From a gamma proteobacterium L18 (GTDB lineage: Bacteria > Pseudomonadota > Gammaproteobacteria > Pseudomonadales > Pseudomonadaceae): a stretch of DNA of 37,530 bases. A program made the position numbers and the translations under genes. The notes under the pieces were generated by a model. That model was not told where the DNA came from, made no database searches, and worked only from the letters and a program-made list of their open reading frames with translations. The stretch is taken from NCBI GenBank assembly GCA_000497835.1, contig KI547178.1, positions 82,869 to 120,398 of the forward strand. The letters run 5' to 3'. Each line of letters opens with the position of its first letter. Position 1 is the stretch's first letter. Shown in pieces: positions 9,182-17,727 of this stretch.

Positions 9182-10573
9182 TTACTCGCCCGAATCCGCC
9201 GCCGCGCCACGCTTGCGCTTGGCACCGCTACGCTTGCGTTTGCGCGGGCCGACGCCGGTTTCGTCCTTGTTGCCCAGGTCGCGGATCATGTCGCGGCGTT
9301 CGCTGTCATTGGCGTCCTGGTAGTCGGTCCACCACTCGCCCAGGCCGTCGGTCTGCTCGCCGGCGCTTTCACGCAGCAGCAGGAAGTCGTAGCCGGCGCG
9401 GAAGCGCGGGTTGTCCAGCAGCAGGTCGGCACGTTTGCCGCTGCGGCGTGGCAGGCGCTCCTGCATGTCCCAGATCTCGCGAATCGGGATGGTGAAACGC
9501 TTGGGGATGGCGATGCGTTGGCACTGTTCGGCAATCAGCTGGTGCGCGCCTTCCTGCATGGCCGGGATCGGCGGCATGCCACGTTCCTGCAAGTGCAGTA
9601 CGCGGGCGGGCAGGGCAGGCCACAACAGGGCGGCGAACAGGAAGGCCGGGGTCACCGGTTTGCCCTGCTTGACGCGCAGGTCGGTGTTTTTCAGCGCTTC
9701 GCTGATCAGCGTGTGCGTGTAGGTGGGCTGATGCTCCAGCGCGTGGGCACTGGCCGGGAACAGCGGGTCGAACAGCTGCAGGTCCACCAGCATCTCGAAG
9801 GTGTCGGAGGCGTTGCCCGACAGGAACAGCTTCAGGCATTCCTCGAACAGGCGGGCCGACGGGATCTCGCGCAGCATGGGCGCCAGTTCGCGGATCGGCG
9901 CGGCGGTGTGCTTCTCGATACCGAAGTCCAGCTTGGCGGCGAAACGAACGGCGCGCAGCATGCGCACCGGGTCTTCCTGGTAGCGCTGGGTGGGGTCGCC
10001 GATCAGGCGGATCAGGTGGTTGCGAATGTCGTGTACGCCGTTGGCGTAGTCGAGGATGCGCTCGCTGACCGGATCGTAGTACAGCGCGTTGATGGTGAAA
10101 TCGCGGCGCTGGGCGTCCTCTTCGAGGGTGCCGTAGACGTTGTCGCGCAGGATGCGACCACTTTCGTTACGCGACGACTGGTTGCTGTCTTCCTCTTCTT
10201 CATCCTGGGGATGATTGGCGCGGAAGGTGGCAACCTCGATGATTTCGCGGCCGAAGTGGATATGCACCAGCTTGAACCGGCGACCGATCACCCGGGCGTT
10301 GCGGAATTCCGCACGCACTTGTTCGGGGGTGGCGCTGGTGGCGACGTCGAAGTCCTTGGGCGTGATGTTGAGCAGCATGTCACGCACGCAACCGCCCACC
10401 AGATAAGCCTGATAGCCCGCGTTCTGCAGGCGTTCGACGATGCTCACCGCATGGCGGCTGAACTGGTTGCGCTGCAGCGAGTGTTGCCCGCTATTGAGCA
10501 CTTCGGGCGTGGTGCGCAGGTGGTGCGGACGACGCACGGGGGTACGGATAGACTGGAACAGCTTCTTCAGCAT
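9182..10573 (-). CDS. pcnB: Poly(A) polymerase I
   Basis: A 463-residue enzyme that adds 3' poly(A) tails to RNA and so promotes decay. The head domain has AYLVGGCVRDMLLNITPKDF followed by DVATSATPEQVR, in which the DxD pair is the nucleotidyl-transferase metal site. The region GRRFKLVHIHFGREIIEVATF and the RRDFTINALYYD and DPVRMLRAVRFAAKLDF motifs are diagnostic of the class. The C-terminus is Arg/Lys-rich (RKRKRSGAKRKRG) and probably binds RNA. I chose the ATG at 10573 (MLKKLFQSIRTPVRRPHHLR), matching the family N-terminus, over ATGs at 10624 and 10645. No strong ribosome site is seen. It lies downstream of cbrB and crcZ. Confidence 0.95.
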   Translation of the reverse strand: MLKKLFQSIRTPVRRPHHLRTTPEVLNSGQHSLQRNQFSRHAVSIVERLQNAGYQAYLVGGCVRDMLLNITPKDFDVATSATPEQVRAEFRNARVIGRRFKLVHIHFGREIIEVATFRANHPQDEEEEDSNQSSRNESGRILRDNVYGTLEEDAQRRDFTINALYYDPVSERILDYANGVHDIRNHLIRLIGDPTQRYQEDPVRMLRAVRFAAKLDFGIEKHTAAPIRELAPMLREIPSARLFEECLKLFLSGNASDTFEMLVDLQLFDPLFPASAHALEHQPTYTHTLISEALKNTDLRVKQGKPVTPAFLFAALLWPALPARVLHLQERGMPPIPAMQEGAHQLIAEQCQRIAIPKRFTIPIREIWDMQERLPRRSGKRADLLLDNPRFRAGYDFLLLRESAGEQTDGLGEWWTDYQDANDSERRDMIRDLGNKDETGVGPRKRKRSGAKRKRGAAADSGE

Positions 10574-10696
10574 GGGATGCACTGTTTGAAGGAATGTTCG
10601 GCCATGAATGGAGAATGACCGCATGATGGGCGGGGATTCTAGCATTTAGTCGAGGGATGGTGTAGGACGCTGCGTAACGAGGGGGACGAAACGTGG

Positions 10697-10723
10697 AAAC
10701 TACAAGGGGAGCCGAAGCTCCCC
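10697..10723 (-). terminator. crcZ terminator with UUCG loop
   Basis: On the minus strand GGGGAGC, loop TTCG, GCTCCCC (forward 10706-10723) is followed by TTGTAGTTT (forward 10697-10705). The stem is 7 bp, closed by an extra-stable UUCG tetraloop. Confidence 0.88.
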
Positions 10724-11057
10724 AAGGAATGTAGTTGCATGCTCTTCTTGTTTTTTTGATCGGGCTTCTTGTTTTTGTTTAACGCCCTACCCACGTGGTC
10801 TCTGCCAGTGGGCGGCTCCATAACCTGGAGCAAGAGCAAACGGATTGCTTTGGTCGCTGAGTTGCTTTCATCCCATGCCGTTTCTGCTTTTCAGTGCAGT
10901 TTTTATTGGTCTTTGCCTGGGTGTGGGGCTGACCCCAATTACAACGCCTCTCCAAAAGAATCAGTTAGCTGCGCCTCCGCCGTGTTGTTCTTGTTATGCG
11001 TGAGCCGTTTCATCTTGTTTTTATTAGAGTGTGTCATTGCTTATTGTTGTTCTTGTA
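10697..11057 (-). ncRNA. crcZ: CrcZ, Hfq/Crc-sequestering regulatory RNA
   Basis: It lies on the minus strand between cbrB and pcnB, the known position of crcZ in pseudomonads. Transcription is placed from the sigma-54 promoter at 11068-11084, giving a start near 11057 (within about 3 nt) and a length near 360 nt. Five CA-rich motifs of the AACAAGAA kind are visible at forward positions near 11041-11056, 11013-11026, 10983-10996, 10765-10780 and 10743-10756. It ends in a strong terminator. CrcZ binds Hfq with Crc and relieves catabolite repression when CbrAB is active. Its output would depend on cbrB, which is frameshifted here. No credible ORF lies in this 600-bp gap. Confidence 0.93.
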
Positions 11058-11067
11058 CCAAATACAT

Positions 11068-11084
11068 AGCAGGTGCCGTGCCAA
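11068..11084 (-). promoter_or_regulatory. Sigma-54 promoter of crcZ
   Basis: The minus strand reads TTGGCACGGCACCTGCT. The invariant GG (forward 11081-11082) and GC (11069-11070) are separated by exactly 10 nt, and the match to TGGCAC-N5-TTGC is close. The first CA motif begins at the expected transcription start. Confidence 0.9.
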
Positions 11085-11160
11085 CTTTTTAAAACCCTTG
11101 AAAAACAAGGCTTTTAGCCATTTGGTGGCTAGGTGCCAGCGCCTGCGAAGGACGAAATTC

Positions 11161-11233
11161 GTTACCGTACGCCTCGGTGTTTGTTACGCCTTGGCGGTGG
11201 GGGTAACAGTTTGTCACTCCCCACGTTTGTTAC
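11161..11233 (-). promoter_or_regulatory. Probable CbrB enhancer sites for crcZ
   Basis: Half-sites lie 80 to 150 bp upstream of the sigma-54 promoter: GTTAC at 11161-11165, TGTTAC at 11182-11187, GTAACA at 11203-11208 and TGTTAC at 11228-11233. The first three start exactly 21 bp apart, about two helical turns. TGTTAC and GTAACA at 11182-11208 form an inverted pair with a 15-nt spacer. CbrB is known to bind GTTAC-type sites upstream of crcZ; the assignment of these sites is inference. Confidence 0.7.
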
Positions 11234-11263
11234 CTGTGACACTCGATAAATAGCTGAAACGTA

Positions 11264-12705
11264 TCAGCTTTCGCTGGCTACTCCCGACTTGCGACGCGGT
11301 ATGCCCAGACGCTGACGCCGTTCCCACAGACACTTGCGGCTGACGCCCAATTTGCGCGCCAATTCGGTCTCGGTCATGTGGTCCTGGTGTTCCAGTACAA
11401 AGTGCTGGAAGTAGTCCTCCAGGGACAGGTCCTCGGTGGGCTCGTGATTGGTGGTACCCACGTTGCTGCCCGGCTGCGCGGCCAGCGCTTCGAAGGCTTC
11501 GTCGTCCAGGTCTTCCAGTTCGATGTCGATGCCCAGCAGCTCGGCGGAAATTTCCGCGCTCTCGCTGAGGATCACTGAACGCTCCACGGCGTTCTCCAGT
11601 TCCCGCACGTTACCCGGCCACGAATAGTGCCGGATGGCCTGTTCGGCATCCGGCGCAAAGCGCAGGTCGTTGCGGCCGATACGGGCACTCTGGCGGGCCA
11701 GGAAGGCGTTGGCGATTTCGTTGACGTCGGCGCCGCGCTCGCGCAGGGCCGGCAATTTCAAGGCGATCACGTGCAGGCGGTAGTACAGGTCCTCACGGAA
11801 CTGACCGACCTTGGCCAGGCTCTTGAGGTCCCGGTGGGTGGCCGCGATCAGGCGCACGTCGACTTTTTGCGACTGCACTGACCCCACGCGGCGGATCTCG
11901 CCCTCTTGTAGCACGCGCAGCAGGCGAGCCTGGGCTTCCAGCGGCAGTTCACCGATTTCGTCTAGGAACAGCGTACCGCCGTCCGCCGCTTCCACCAAGC
12001 CGGCGCGGCCAGCGCTGGCGCCGGTGAATGCGCCCTTTTCGTGGCCGAACAGCTCGGACTCGATCAGGGTTTCCGGAATGGCCGCGCAGTTGACCGAAAT
12101 CATTGGCGCCTTGGCCCGGCGCGACAGGTTGTGCAGGGCACGGGCCACCAGTTCTTTACCGGTACCCGACTCGCCCTGGATCAGCACGTTGGAATCGGTG
12201 GGCGCCACCTTGCGGATCTTGCTGTACAGGTCCTGCATGGGCGGGCACGAACCGATGATGCCGATATCGCCATTGGCGGTCTCGGCAGCGGCCATCGCCT
12301 TGCCGCTGCCATTGCTGGCGCGTTCGGCGGGGCGGCGGCAGGCGCAGGGGCACTTGCCCGGTCACGCAGGATACGCGCCACGGCCTGCAGCATCTCGTCG
12401 TGGTCGAAAGGCTTGGCGATGTAGTCCACCGCGCCCATCTTCATGGAATCCACCGCCGAGCGCAGGCTTGCGTAGCTGGTCATGATCAGCACCGGCTTGC
12501 CTTGGCCCAGCTTGATCAGTTCGGTGCCCGGGGCGCCAGGCAGGCGCAGGTCACTGACGATCAGGTCAAAGGTGGGGATGGAGAAGCGCTCTTGTGCTTC
12601 CTGCACGGAGCCGGCTTCGCTGACCTGGTACTGATTCCGTTCAAGCAGGCGTCGCAGGGCAGAACGAATGATGGTTTCGTCTTCGACGATCAGAATGTGC
12701 GGCAT
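11264..12705 (-). pseudogene. cbrB: Response regulator CbrB, split by a one-base frameshift
   Basis: This is the NtrC-type activator of the CbrAB carbon/nitrogen balance system. The first part, read from the ATG at 12705, is a full receiver domain (MPHILIVEDETIIRSALRRL, the phospho-acceptor region LIVSDLRLPGAPG, then SMKMGAVDYIAKPFDHDEML). After ILRDRASAPAPAAAP the frame shifts, and that frame ends at 12181. The second part, in the minus-one frame, is open from about 12361. It carries the linker ASNGSGKAMAAAETANGDIG, Walker A GESGTGKELVARALH, the sigma-54 contact GAFTGA, Walker B GGTLFLDEIGEL and a C-terminal Fis-type helix-turn-helix (MTETELARKLGVSRKCLWER). The break lies at about 12320-12350, in the Q-linker near a run of four G on the plus strand. 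One missing base explains it. Both halves are otherwise undamaged, so a sequencing error or a very recent mutation is likely. Confidence 0.85.
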
Positions 12706-12727
12706 TGATTCAATACTCTCGACGGTC

Positions 12728-15682
12728 TCAGTTCACGGCGGACGTCGCTTCGACATGACGCGGCAAGGTCACCCGGATACGGGTGCCGCGCTGGCTCTGG
12801 ATATCAGCCGGGCTGTCGATGGTGATTTGTCCATAATGCTCTTCAACGATGGAATAGACCAGAGCAAGCCCCAGTCCGGTTCCCTCGCCAGGGTCCTTGG
12901 TGGTGAAGAACGGTTCGAATAAACGGTCCATGATGTTCTTGGGAATGCCGCTGCCTTCGTCCTCGACGATCAGGTCCACGGTGTGTTCGCTTGCCTCGCT
13001 CTTGACCCGCACCGCACCGCCGGCCTTGGAGGCATCGCGGGCGTTGGACAGCAGGTTGATCAGCACCTGGGCCAGGCGTTGCGGGTCGCCTTCCACCCAG
13101 TGCTCGGGGTCGCAAAGGTTGTAGAACTGCACTTCGAAATTGCGCCGGTTCAAGGCCAGCAGGCCGATGGCGTCCTGTGCTACTTCGGCCAGGCTTACCG
13201 GTTCGTCGCTGTGCTGGTGGCTGCCGGCGTGGGCGAAGCTCATCAGCGACTGCACGATGCGCGACACGCGCTTGGTCTGTTCGAGGATCTGGCTGCTGAG
13301 TTCGGTAATCTCACCGTCTTCTTCGCGCTCTTCGCGCAGGTTCTGCGCCAGGCACGCGATGCCGGTAATGGGGTTACCGATCTCGTGGGCCACGCCGGCG
13401 GCCAGGCGACCGATGCTGGCCAGGCGCTCGGAGTGCACCAGCTTGTCTTCCAGCATCTGCGTTTCGGTGAGGTCTTCAACCAGCAGCACCAGGCCGCTGT
13501 TGCCCGGTGCCAGCGGCTCGTCGATGGCCGCCTTGTGCAGGTTCAGCCAGCGGGTCTGGCCGTCGAGGGCCAGGCGCTGCTTGTGCAAGTGCTCGTCGGG
13601 CACGTTGATGAAGCCCTGCAGCAGGCCGCGCCACGGCTCGCCGATGGTCATCAGTCGCGAACCCACCACGCGCTGGGCGGCGATGCCGGTCAGCTCTTCC
13701 ATGGCCTTGTTCCACATCAGGATCTCCTGGTCCTTGGCCAGCGAGCAGACGCCCATGGGCAGTTCCTGCAGGGTCTGGCGGTGGTAGCGGCGCAGGGCGT
13801 CGAGCTCGGCGGCAAGGCCGGTGAGGCGCGAGTGGTAGTCCTCCAGGCGGCTCTCGATGAAGTGGATGTCTTCGGTGACGTAGTTCTCGTTGCCCGATTT
13901 GTACGGCAGGAAGGTCTCGACCATGTCTTGGGCCACGCTAGGGCCCATCAGGCCGGACAGGTTGGCCTCGATGCGGTCGCGCAGGCGGCGCAGGGCGTAG
14001 GGGCGGCGTTCGTCGAACGGCAGGTAGAGGTCACGCAGTGCCTGTTCCACTTCCTTTTGCGCGGCTTTGGCGCCCAGCGGCTTGGCCAGTTGCGTGGCAA
14101 ACTCCTGGGGTGAGGCGGCGTGCAGTTCGCGGCGCTGGGGCCGGCGTACGTTATCCACGGCGCAGGCTTCGGCGGCGCTGGCCTCTTCGGCGCTGGGGTT
14201 ACTGAACAGCGAGATCAGGGTGAACATCAGCACGTTGGCCGCCAGCGAGGCGATGGCCGCGATGTGCCAGCTGGTGTCATCCAGCACGTAGATCATGTTC
14301 AGCAGCGGGATGTAGAAGCCCTGCAGGTTGCCGATCAACGGCAGCAGCATGGTCACCATCCACACCGTGATGCCCGCCAGCAGCCCGGCGATGAAGCCAC
14401 GGCGGTTGGCCGCCGGCCAGTACAGTACGGCCAGCACGCCCGGCAGGAACTGCAGGGTGGCCACGAAGGCGACGATGCCCAGGTTGGCCAGGTCCTGGGC
14501 GGTGCCCAGCAGCAGGTAGAAGGCGTAGCCGGCCATGATGATGGCCACGATCAGGCCGCGACGGGTCCACTTCAGCCAGCGGTAGATATTGCCTTCGGCC
14601 GGAGGCTGGTACAGCGGCAGCACCAGGTGGTTCAGGGCCATGCCCGACAGCGCCAGGGTGGTGACGATGATCAGCCCGCTGGAGGCCGACAGCCCGCCCA
14701 CATACGCCAGCAACGCCAGGGCCTTGCTGTTGGCGGCGATGCCCACGCCCAGGGTGAAGTATTCCGGGCTGGTGGTGGCGCCCAGGCGCAGGCCGGCCCA
14801 CAGAATCAGCGGCACGGCCAGGCTCATCAGCAGCAGGAACAGCGGCAGGCCCCAGCTGGCGCTGACCAGCGAGCGCGGGTTGAGGTTCTCGGTGAAGGCC
14901 ATGTGGTACATGTGCGGCATCACGATGGCCGAGGCGAAGAACACCAGCAACAGCGTGCGCCACGGGCCTTCTTGCAACGGCGTATGCAGGGCGGCCAGGG
15001 CGGTCTGGTTTTGCAGCAGCCACAGTTCCAGCTCGTGCGGGCCGTTGAACACACCGTACAGCGCGTACAGGCCGATGCCGCCGACGGCCACCAGCTTGAT
15101 GATCGACTCGAAGGCAATGGCAAACACCAGGCCTTCGTGCTTTTCCCGGGTGGCGATATGGCGCGAGCCGAAGAAGATGGTGAACAGCGTGATCAGCGCA
15201 CAGAACGCCAGGGCCACGCGGTTTTGCACCGGCTCGCGGGTGAGGATGCTGATGGAGTCGGCCACCGCCTGAATCTGCAAGGCCAGCAACGGCAGCACGC
15301 CGATCAGCATGAACACCGTGGTCAGCGCCCCGGCCCAGGTGCTGCGGAAGCGGAAGGCGAACAGGTCGGCCAACGACGACAGCTGGTAGGTGCGGGTGAT
15401 CTTCAGAATCGGGTACAGCAGCACCGGCGCCAGCAGGAAGGCCCCCGACACCCCCAGGTAGCAGGCCAGGAAACCGTAGCCGTACTGGTACGCCAGGCCC
15501 ACCGTGCCGTAGAACGCCCAGGCGCTGGCATACACGCCCAGCGACAGCGTGTAGGTGAGGGGGTGGCGAATGATTGCACGCGGGATCATCCCGCGTTCAC
15601 TGACCCAGGCTACACCGAACAGCACCAGCAGGTAGGCGGCGCTGATCAGGATCATCTGGGTGAGGCTAAAGCTCATCGGCAT
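12728..15682 (-). CDS. cbrA: Sensor histidine kinase CbrA with SLC5 transporter domain
   Basis: A 984-residue membrane kinase. The N-terminal half (about residues 5-500) is a sodium/solute symporter-like (SLC5) domain of about 13 membrane helices (for example SLGVYASAWAFYGTVGLAYQ). It is followed by a STAC-like linker, a PAS domain (about 650-740), the phospho-acceptor HisKA box LAAGVAHEIGNPITGIACLA near residue 765, and a catalytic ATPase domain (NLLSNARDASKAGG, VEDEGSGIP, FEPFFTTKDPGEGTGLGLAL). It phosphorylates CbrB, and histidine uptake and carbon/nitrogen status are reported signals. The start is taken at the ATG at 15682; a GTG at 15685 and an ATG at 15676 are alternatives. It overlaps the end of cbrX by 17 nt, and cbrB begins 22 nt after its stop. 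Confidence 0.95.
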   Translation of the reverse strand: MPMSFSLTQMILISAAYLLVLFGVAWVSERGMIPRAIIRHPLTYTLSLGVYASAWAFYGTVGLAYQYGYGFLACYLGVSGAFLLAPVLLYPILKITRTYQLSSLADLFAFRFRSTWAGALTTVFMLIGVLPLLALQIQAVADSISILTREPVQNRVALAFCALITLFTIFFGSRHIATREKHEGLVFAIAFESIIKLVAVGGIGLYALYGVFNGPHELELWLLQNQTALAALHTPLQEGPWRTLLLVFFASAIVMPHMYHMAFTENLNPRSLVSASWGLPLFLLLMSLAVPLILWAGLRLGATTSPEYFTLGVGIAANSKALALLAYVGGLSASSGLIIVTTLALSGMALNHLVLPLYQPPAEGNIYRWLKWTRRGLIVAIIMAGYAFYLLLGTAQDLANLGIVAFVATLQFLPGVLAVLYWPAANRRGFIAGLLAGITVWMVTMLLPLIGNLQGFYIPLLNMIYVLDDTSWHIAAIASLAANVLMFTLISLFSNPSAEEASAAEACAVDNVRRPQRRELHAASPQEFATQLAKPLGAKAAQKEVEQALRDLYLPFDERRPYALRRLRDRIEANLSGLMGPSVAQDMVETFLPYKSGNENYVTEDIHFIESRLEDYHSRLTGLAAELDALRRYHRQTLQELPMGVCSLAKDQEILMWNKAMEELTGIAAQRVVGSRLMTIGEPWRGLLQGFINVPDEHLHKQRLALDGQTRWLNLHKAAIDEPLAPGNSGLVLLVEDLTETQMLEDKLVHSERLASIGRLAAGVAHEIGNPITGIACLAQNLREEREEDGEITELSSQILEQTKRVSRIVQSLMSFAHAGSHQHSDEPVSLAEVAQDAIGLLALNRRNFEVQFYNLCDPEHWVEGDPQRLAQVLINLLSNARDASKAGGAVRVKSEASEHTVDLIVEDEGSGIPKNIMDRLFEPFFTTKDPGEGTGLGLALVYSIVEEHYGQITIDSPADIQSQRGTRIRVTLPRHVEATSAVN

Positions 15683-15842
15683 CACGTTGGCTCTGGAGAA
15701 TGAAGGTCACCACGATCAGGATCAGCCACAGCAGATACGGCCGATACCAGGCGCCGGTCGGTTCTATCCACCAGTCCATGATCGCGGGGGAGAACAGGTA
15801 GATACCGACTACCAGCAGCAGGACCAATCGATAGATATACAT
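15666..15842 (-). CDS. cbrX: Small membrane protein CbrX
   Basis: A 58-residue protein (MYIYRLVLLLVVGIYLFSPA and on) with two hydrophobic segments, about residues 3-20 and 30-48, separated by MDWWIEPTGAWYRPY. The ATG at 15842 has a GAGAGG ribosome site 5 nt upstream; a longer in-frame start at 15941 lacks one. Its stop lies inside the start of cbrA, so translation of cbrA is probably coupled to it. A small ORF of this kind, cbrX, is known upstream of cbrA in P. putida. A molecular role is not evident from the sequence. Confidence 0.85.
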   Translation of the reverse strand: MYIYRLVLLLVVGIYLFSPAIMDWWIEPTGAWYRPYLLWLILIVVTFILQSQRDADEL

Positions 15843-15983
15843 GCCGGCCTCTCGAGTGGATAAAGCGTCAAACCCCAGGGTGCTCGACTTATTATTGTAC
15901 GCATGGGCTAAAAAGGTGCGGCGATGGTAACGCAAGCGCATCGTAGTGCAACTGGAAGTTCACTACATCCAGCTGAGGGCCTC

Positions 15984-16067
15984 ATCGCGAGCAAGCTTTG
16001 CTCCCACAGGGGTAAGCCTGCCACGGCGGATGGCACACCACCGTGGGAGCAAAGCTTGCTCACGACA
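15984..16067. repeat. REP pair (AGCAAAGCTTGCT class), copy 1
   Basis: Left unit ATCGCGAGCAAGCTTTGCTC (from 15984) and right unit GTGGGAGCAAAGCTTGCTCA (to about 16067) are inverted around a 33-bp spacer. The pair lies between the gluQ stop and the cbrX promoter region. The same class occurs at 19662 and 25071. Confidence 0.9.
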
Positions 16068-16080
16068 GCCGCGCCGCAGT

Positions 16081-16971
16081 TCAGGGGATGAGCTGCGCTT
16101 CGGCCAGGGTCAAGGTGCGGGGGATAAGGTCGGCATTCCAATGGGCGATGCCCCACGCCAACACTTCGCCGGGCATGGCGTCGCGCAATTCTGCCGGCAC
16201 CGGCTGCCCCAATGCTCGCAAGGCGCGCACCAGCAGCGGCGCCGCCTCCTCGGCCTGCAGCGGCGGCGAGCGGTAACTCTTGCCCAGTTTGTGGCCATCG
16301 GGCTGGATAATCAGCGGCACATGCAGATAGTTGGGCTGCGGCAACCCCAGCAACTCCTGCAGATACAGGTGGCGCGGTGTGGAGTCCAGCAGGTCGGCAC
16401 CCCGCACGATGTGCGTCACCCCTTGCCAGGCATCGTCCAGCACAACGGCCAACTGGTAGGCATACAGCCCATCACGGCGACGGATCACGAAATCTCCGGA
16501 CTCTCGCCCCAGATGCTGCTCGAAACGCCCCTGCACGCGGTCGACGAAGCTGTAGTTCAATTCCGGCACGCGGATACGAATGGCGGCGTCGTCCTGGCCA
16601 TGGCCGAGATTGCGGCACAGCCCCGGATAGATCCCGTGGTAAGGCTCCAGTTGCTTGCGCGAACAGGTGCAGGCATAGGCCAGCCCCTGCTGGAACAGGC
16701 GGTCGATCACCTGGGCGTAGGCGTCATGACGCTGGCTCTGGTACACCACCTCGCCGTCCCATTCGAACCCGTAGTTCTCCAGGGCCTGGAGGATGGCCGC
16801 CTGGGCGCCGGGCATTTCCCGTGGCGGGTCCAGGTCTTCCATGCGCAGCAACCAGCGGCCGCCGACGGCACGGGCATCAAGGTAGGAGGCAAGGGCGGCC
16901 ACCAGCGAGCCGAAATGCAGGAAACCACTGGGCGTTGGCGCAAAGCGGCCAATGTAGGCAGGCGTGTTCAT
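16081..16971 (-). CDS. gluQ: Glutamyl-Q tRNA(Asp) synthetase
   Basis: A 296-residue paralog of glutamyl-tRNA synthetase that lacks the anticodon-binding domain. It attaches glutamate to the queuosine of tRNA(Asp). It has the class I start YIGRFAPTPSGFLHFGSLVA (HIGH motif changed to HFGS), RMEDLDPPREMPGA, a zinc site formed by the cysteines of YACTCSRKQ and YPGLCR, and a KMSKS-like KLGKS. The ATG at 16971 gives the normal N-terminus; an in-frame extension upstream lacks homology. It follows dksA by 76 bp on the same strand, the standard dksA-gluQ arrangement, with a GC-rich hairpin between the two. Confidence 0.95.
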   Translation of the reverse strand: MNTPAYIGRFAPTPSGFLHFGSLVAALASYLDARAVGGRWLLRMEDLDPPREMPGAQAAILQALENYGFEWDGEVVYQSQRHDAYAQVIDRLFQQGLAYACTCSRKQLEPYHGIYPGLCRNLGHGQDDAAIRIRVPELNYSFVDRVQGRFEQHLGRESGDFVIRRRDGLYAYQLAVVLDDAWQGVTHIVRGADLLDSTPRHLYLQELLGLPQPNYLHVPLIIQPDGHKLGKSYRSPPLQAEEAAPLLVRALRALGQPVPAELRDAMPGEVLAWGIAHWNADLIPRTLTLAEAQLIP

Positions 16972-17014
16972 GGGGAACAGGGTACTGGAAAAGTCAGCGA
17001 AGGGGGCGGCAGTA

Positions 17015-17037
17015 CCGGGGCGTTGGGCACGCCCCGG
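17015..17037 (-). terminator. GC-rich hairpin between dksA and gluQ
   Basis: CCGGGGCG pairs with CGCCCCGG around a 7-nt loop, 11 bp after the dksA stop. No T run follows, so it may be a partial terminator or attenuator that reduces gluQ expression. The equivalent gap in E. coli is known to hold a dksA terminator. Confidence 0.5.
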
Positions 17038-17047
17038 GTTCAACAGG

Positions 17048-17494
17048 TCATTTGCCGACCTGTTTTTCCTTGATCTCTGCCAGGGTCTTGCAGTCGACGC
17101 ACAGGTCGGCGGTAGGGCGGGCTTCCAGGCGCTTGACGCCGATTTCGACGCCGCAGGATTCGCACCAGCCGTATTCTTCGTCGGTGATCAACTGCAGGGT
17201 CTTGTCGATTTTCTTGATCAGTTTGCGCTCGCGGTCGCGGGCACGCAGTTCCAGGGCGAACTCTTCTTCCTGGCTGGCACGGTCGGCGGGGTCGGGGAAG
17301 TTGGCTGCTTCGTCCTTCATATGATCAACGGTCTTGTCGACGCCGACCATCAGCTCCATTTTCCATTTTTGCAGGAGCTTGGTGAAGTGGGCGCGCATGG
17401 GCTTGCCCATGTACTCCTCACCAGGAGCTACTACGTAAGGCTCGATGCCCGAGTCCAGTGTTTGGGTAGATGCTTGCTTTTCATTGGTGGACAT
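17048..17494 (-). CDS. dksA: RNA polymerase-binding transcription factor DksA
   Basis: A 148-residue protein that enters the secondary channel of RNA polymerase and, with ppGpp, mediates the stringent response. Residues 1-30 are the variable start (MSTNEKQASTQTLDSG). A long coiled coil follows, with the acidic tip NFPDPADRASQEEEFALELR (Asp68 and Asp71), and then a C4 zinc finger with Cys111, Cys114, Cys132 and Cys135 (WCESCGVEIG and LCVDCKTLAE). The ATG at 17494 has an AGAGG site about 12 nt upstream and gives the usual family length. It is divergent from the aminotransferase gene at 17728, and gluQ follows. Confidence 0.97.
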   Translation of the reverse strand: MSTNEKQASTQTLDSGIEPYVVAPGEEYMGKPMRAHFTKLLQKWKMELMVGVDKTVDHMKDEAANFPDPADRASQEEEFALELRARDRERKLIKKIDKTLQLITDEEYGWCESCGVEIGVKRLEARPTADLCVDCKTLAEIKEKQVGK

Positions 17495-17727
17495 TTGCTT
17501 GACCGCCTCTCGCTCTTCTAATCCATTGCGCAGGATGCTCCATCTCCGACACCCGCCGGCCCTGCGACTGCAAGCCGGCGAACTTAGCAGATCAATCCAG
17601 ACGGCGCCACTCCCGGTTGTCGAGCCTGTCGAAGATGGCGTCAAAGCATATGGACCGGCCGTTTCGCGACACGTTCGACCGGCGTGTCCGGTAGAATCGT
17701 CATTTTACACCCTTTTAAGGAAGGTCG

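Noticed and set aside
10769..11253. Two short plus-strand ORFs between pcnB and cbrB
   Set aside because: They lie antisense to crcZ and its control region; the CA motifs on the minus strand account for the phenylalanine- and leucine-rich reading.
14120..15703. 527-codon plus-strand frame opposite cbrA
   Set aside because: Gln/His/Gly-rich antisense translation of the CbrA membrane domain.
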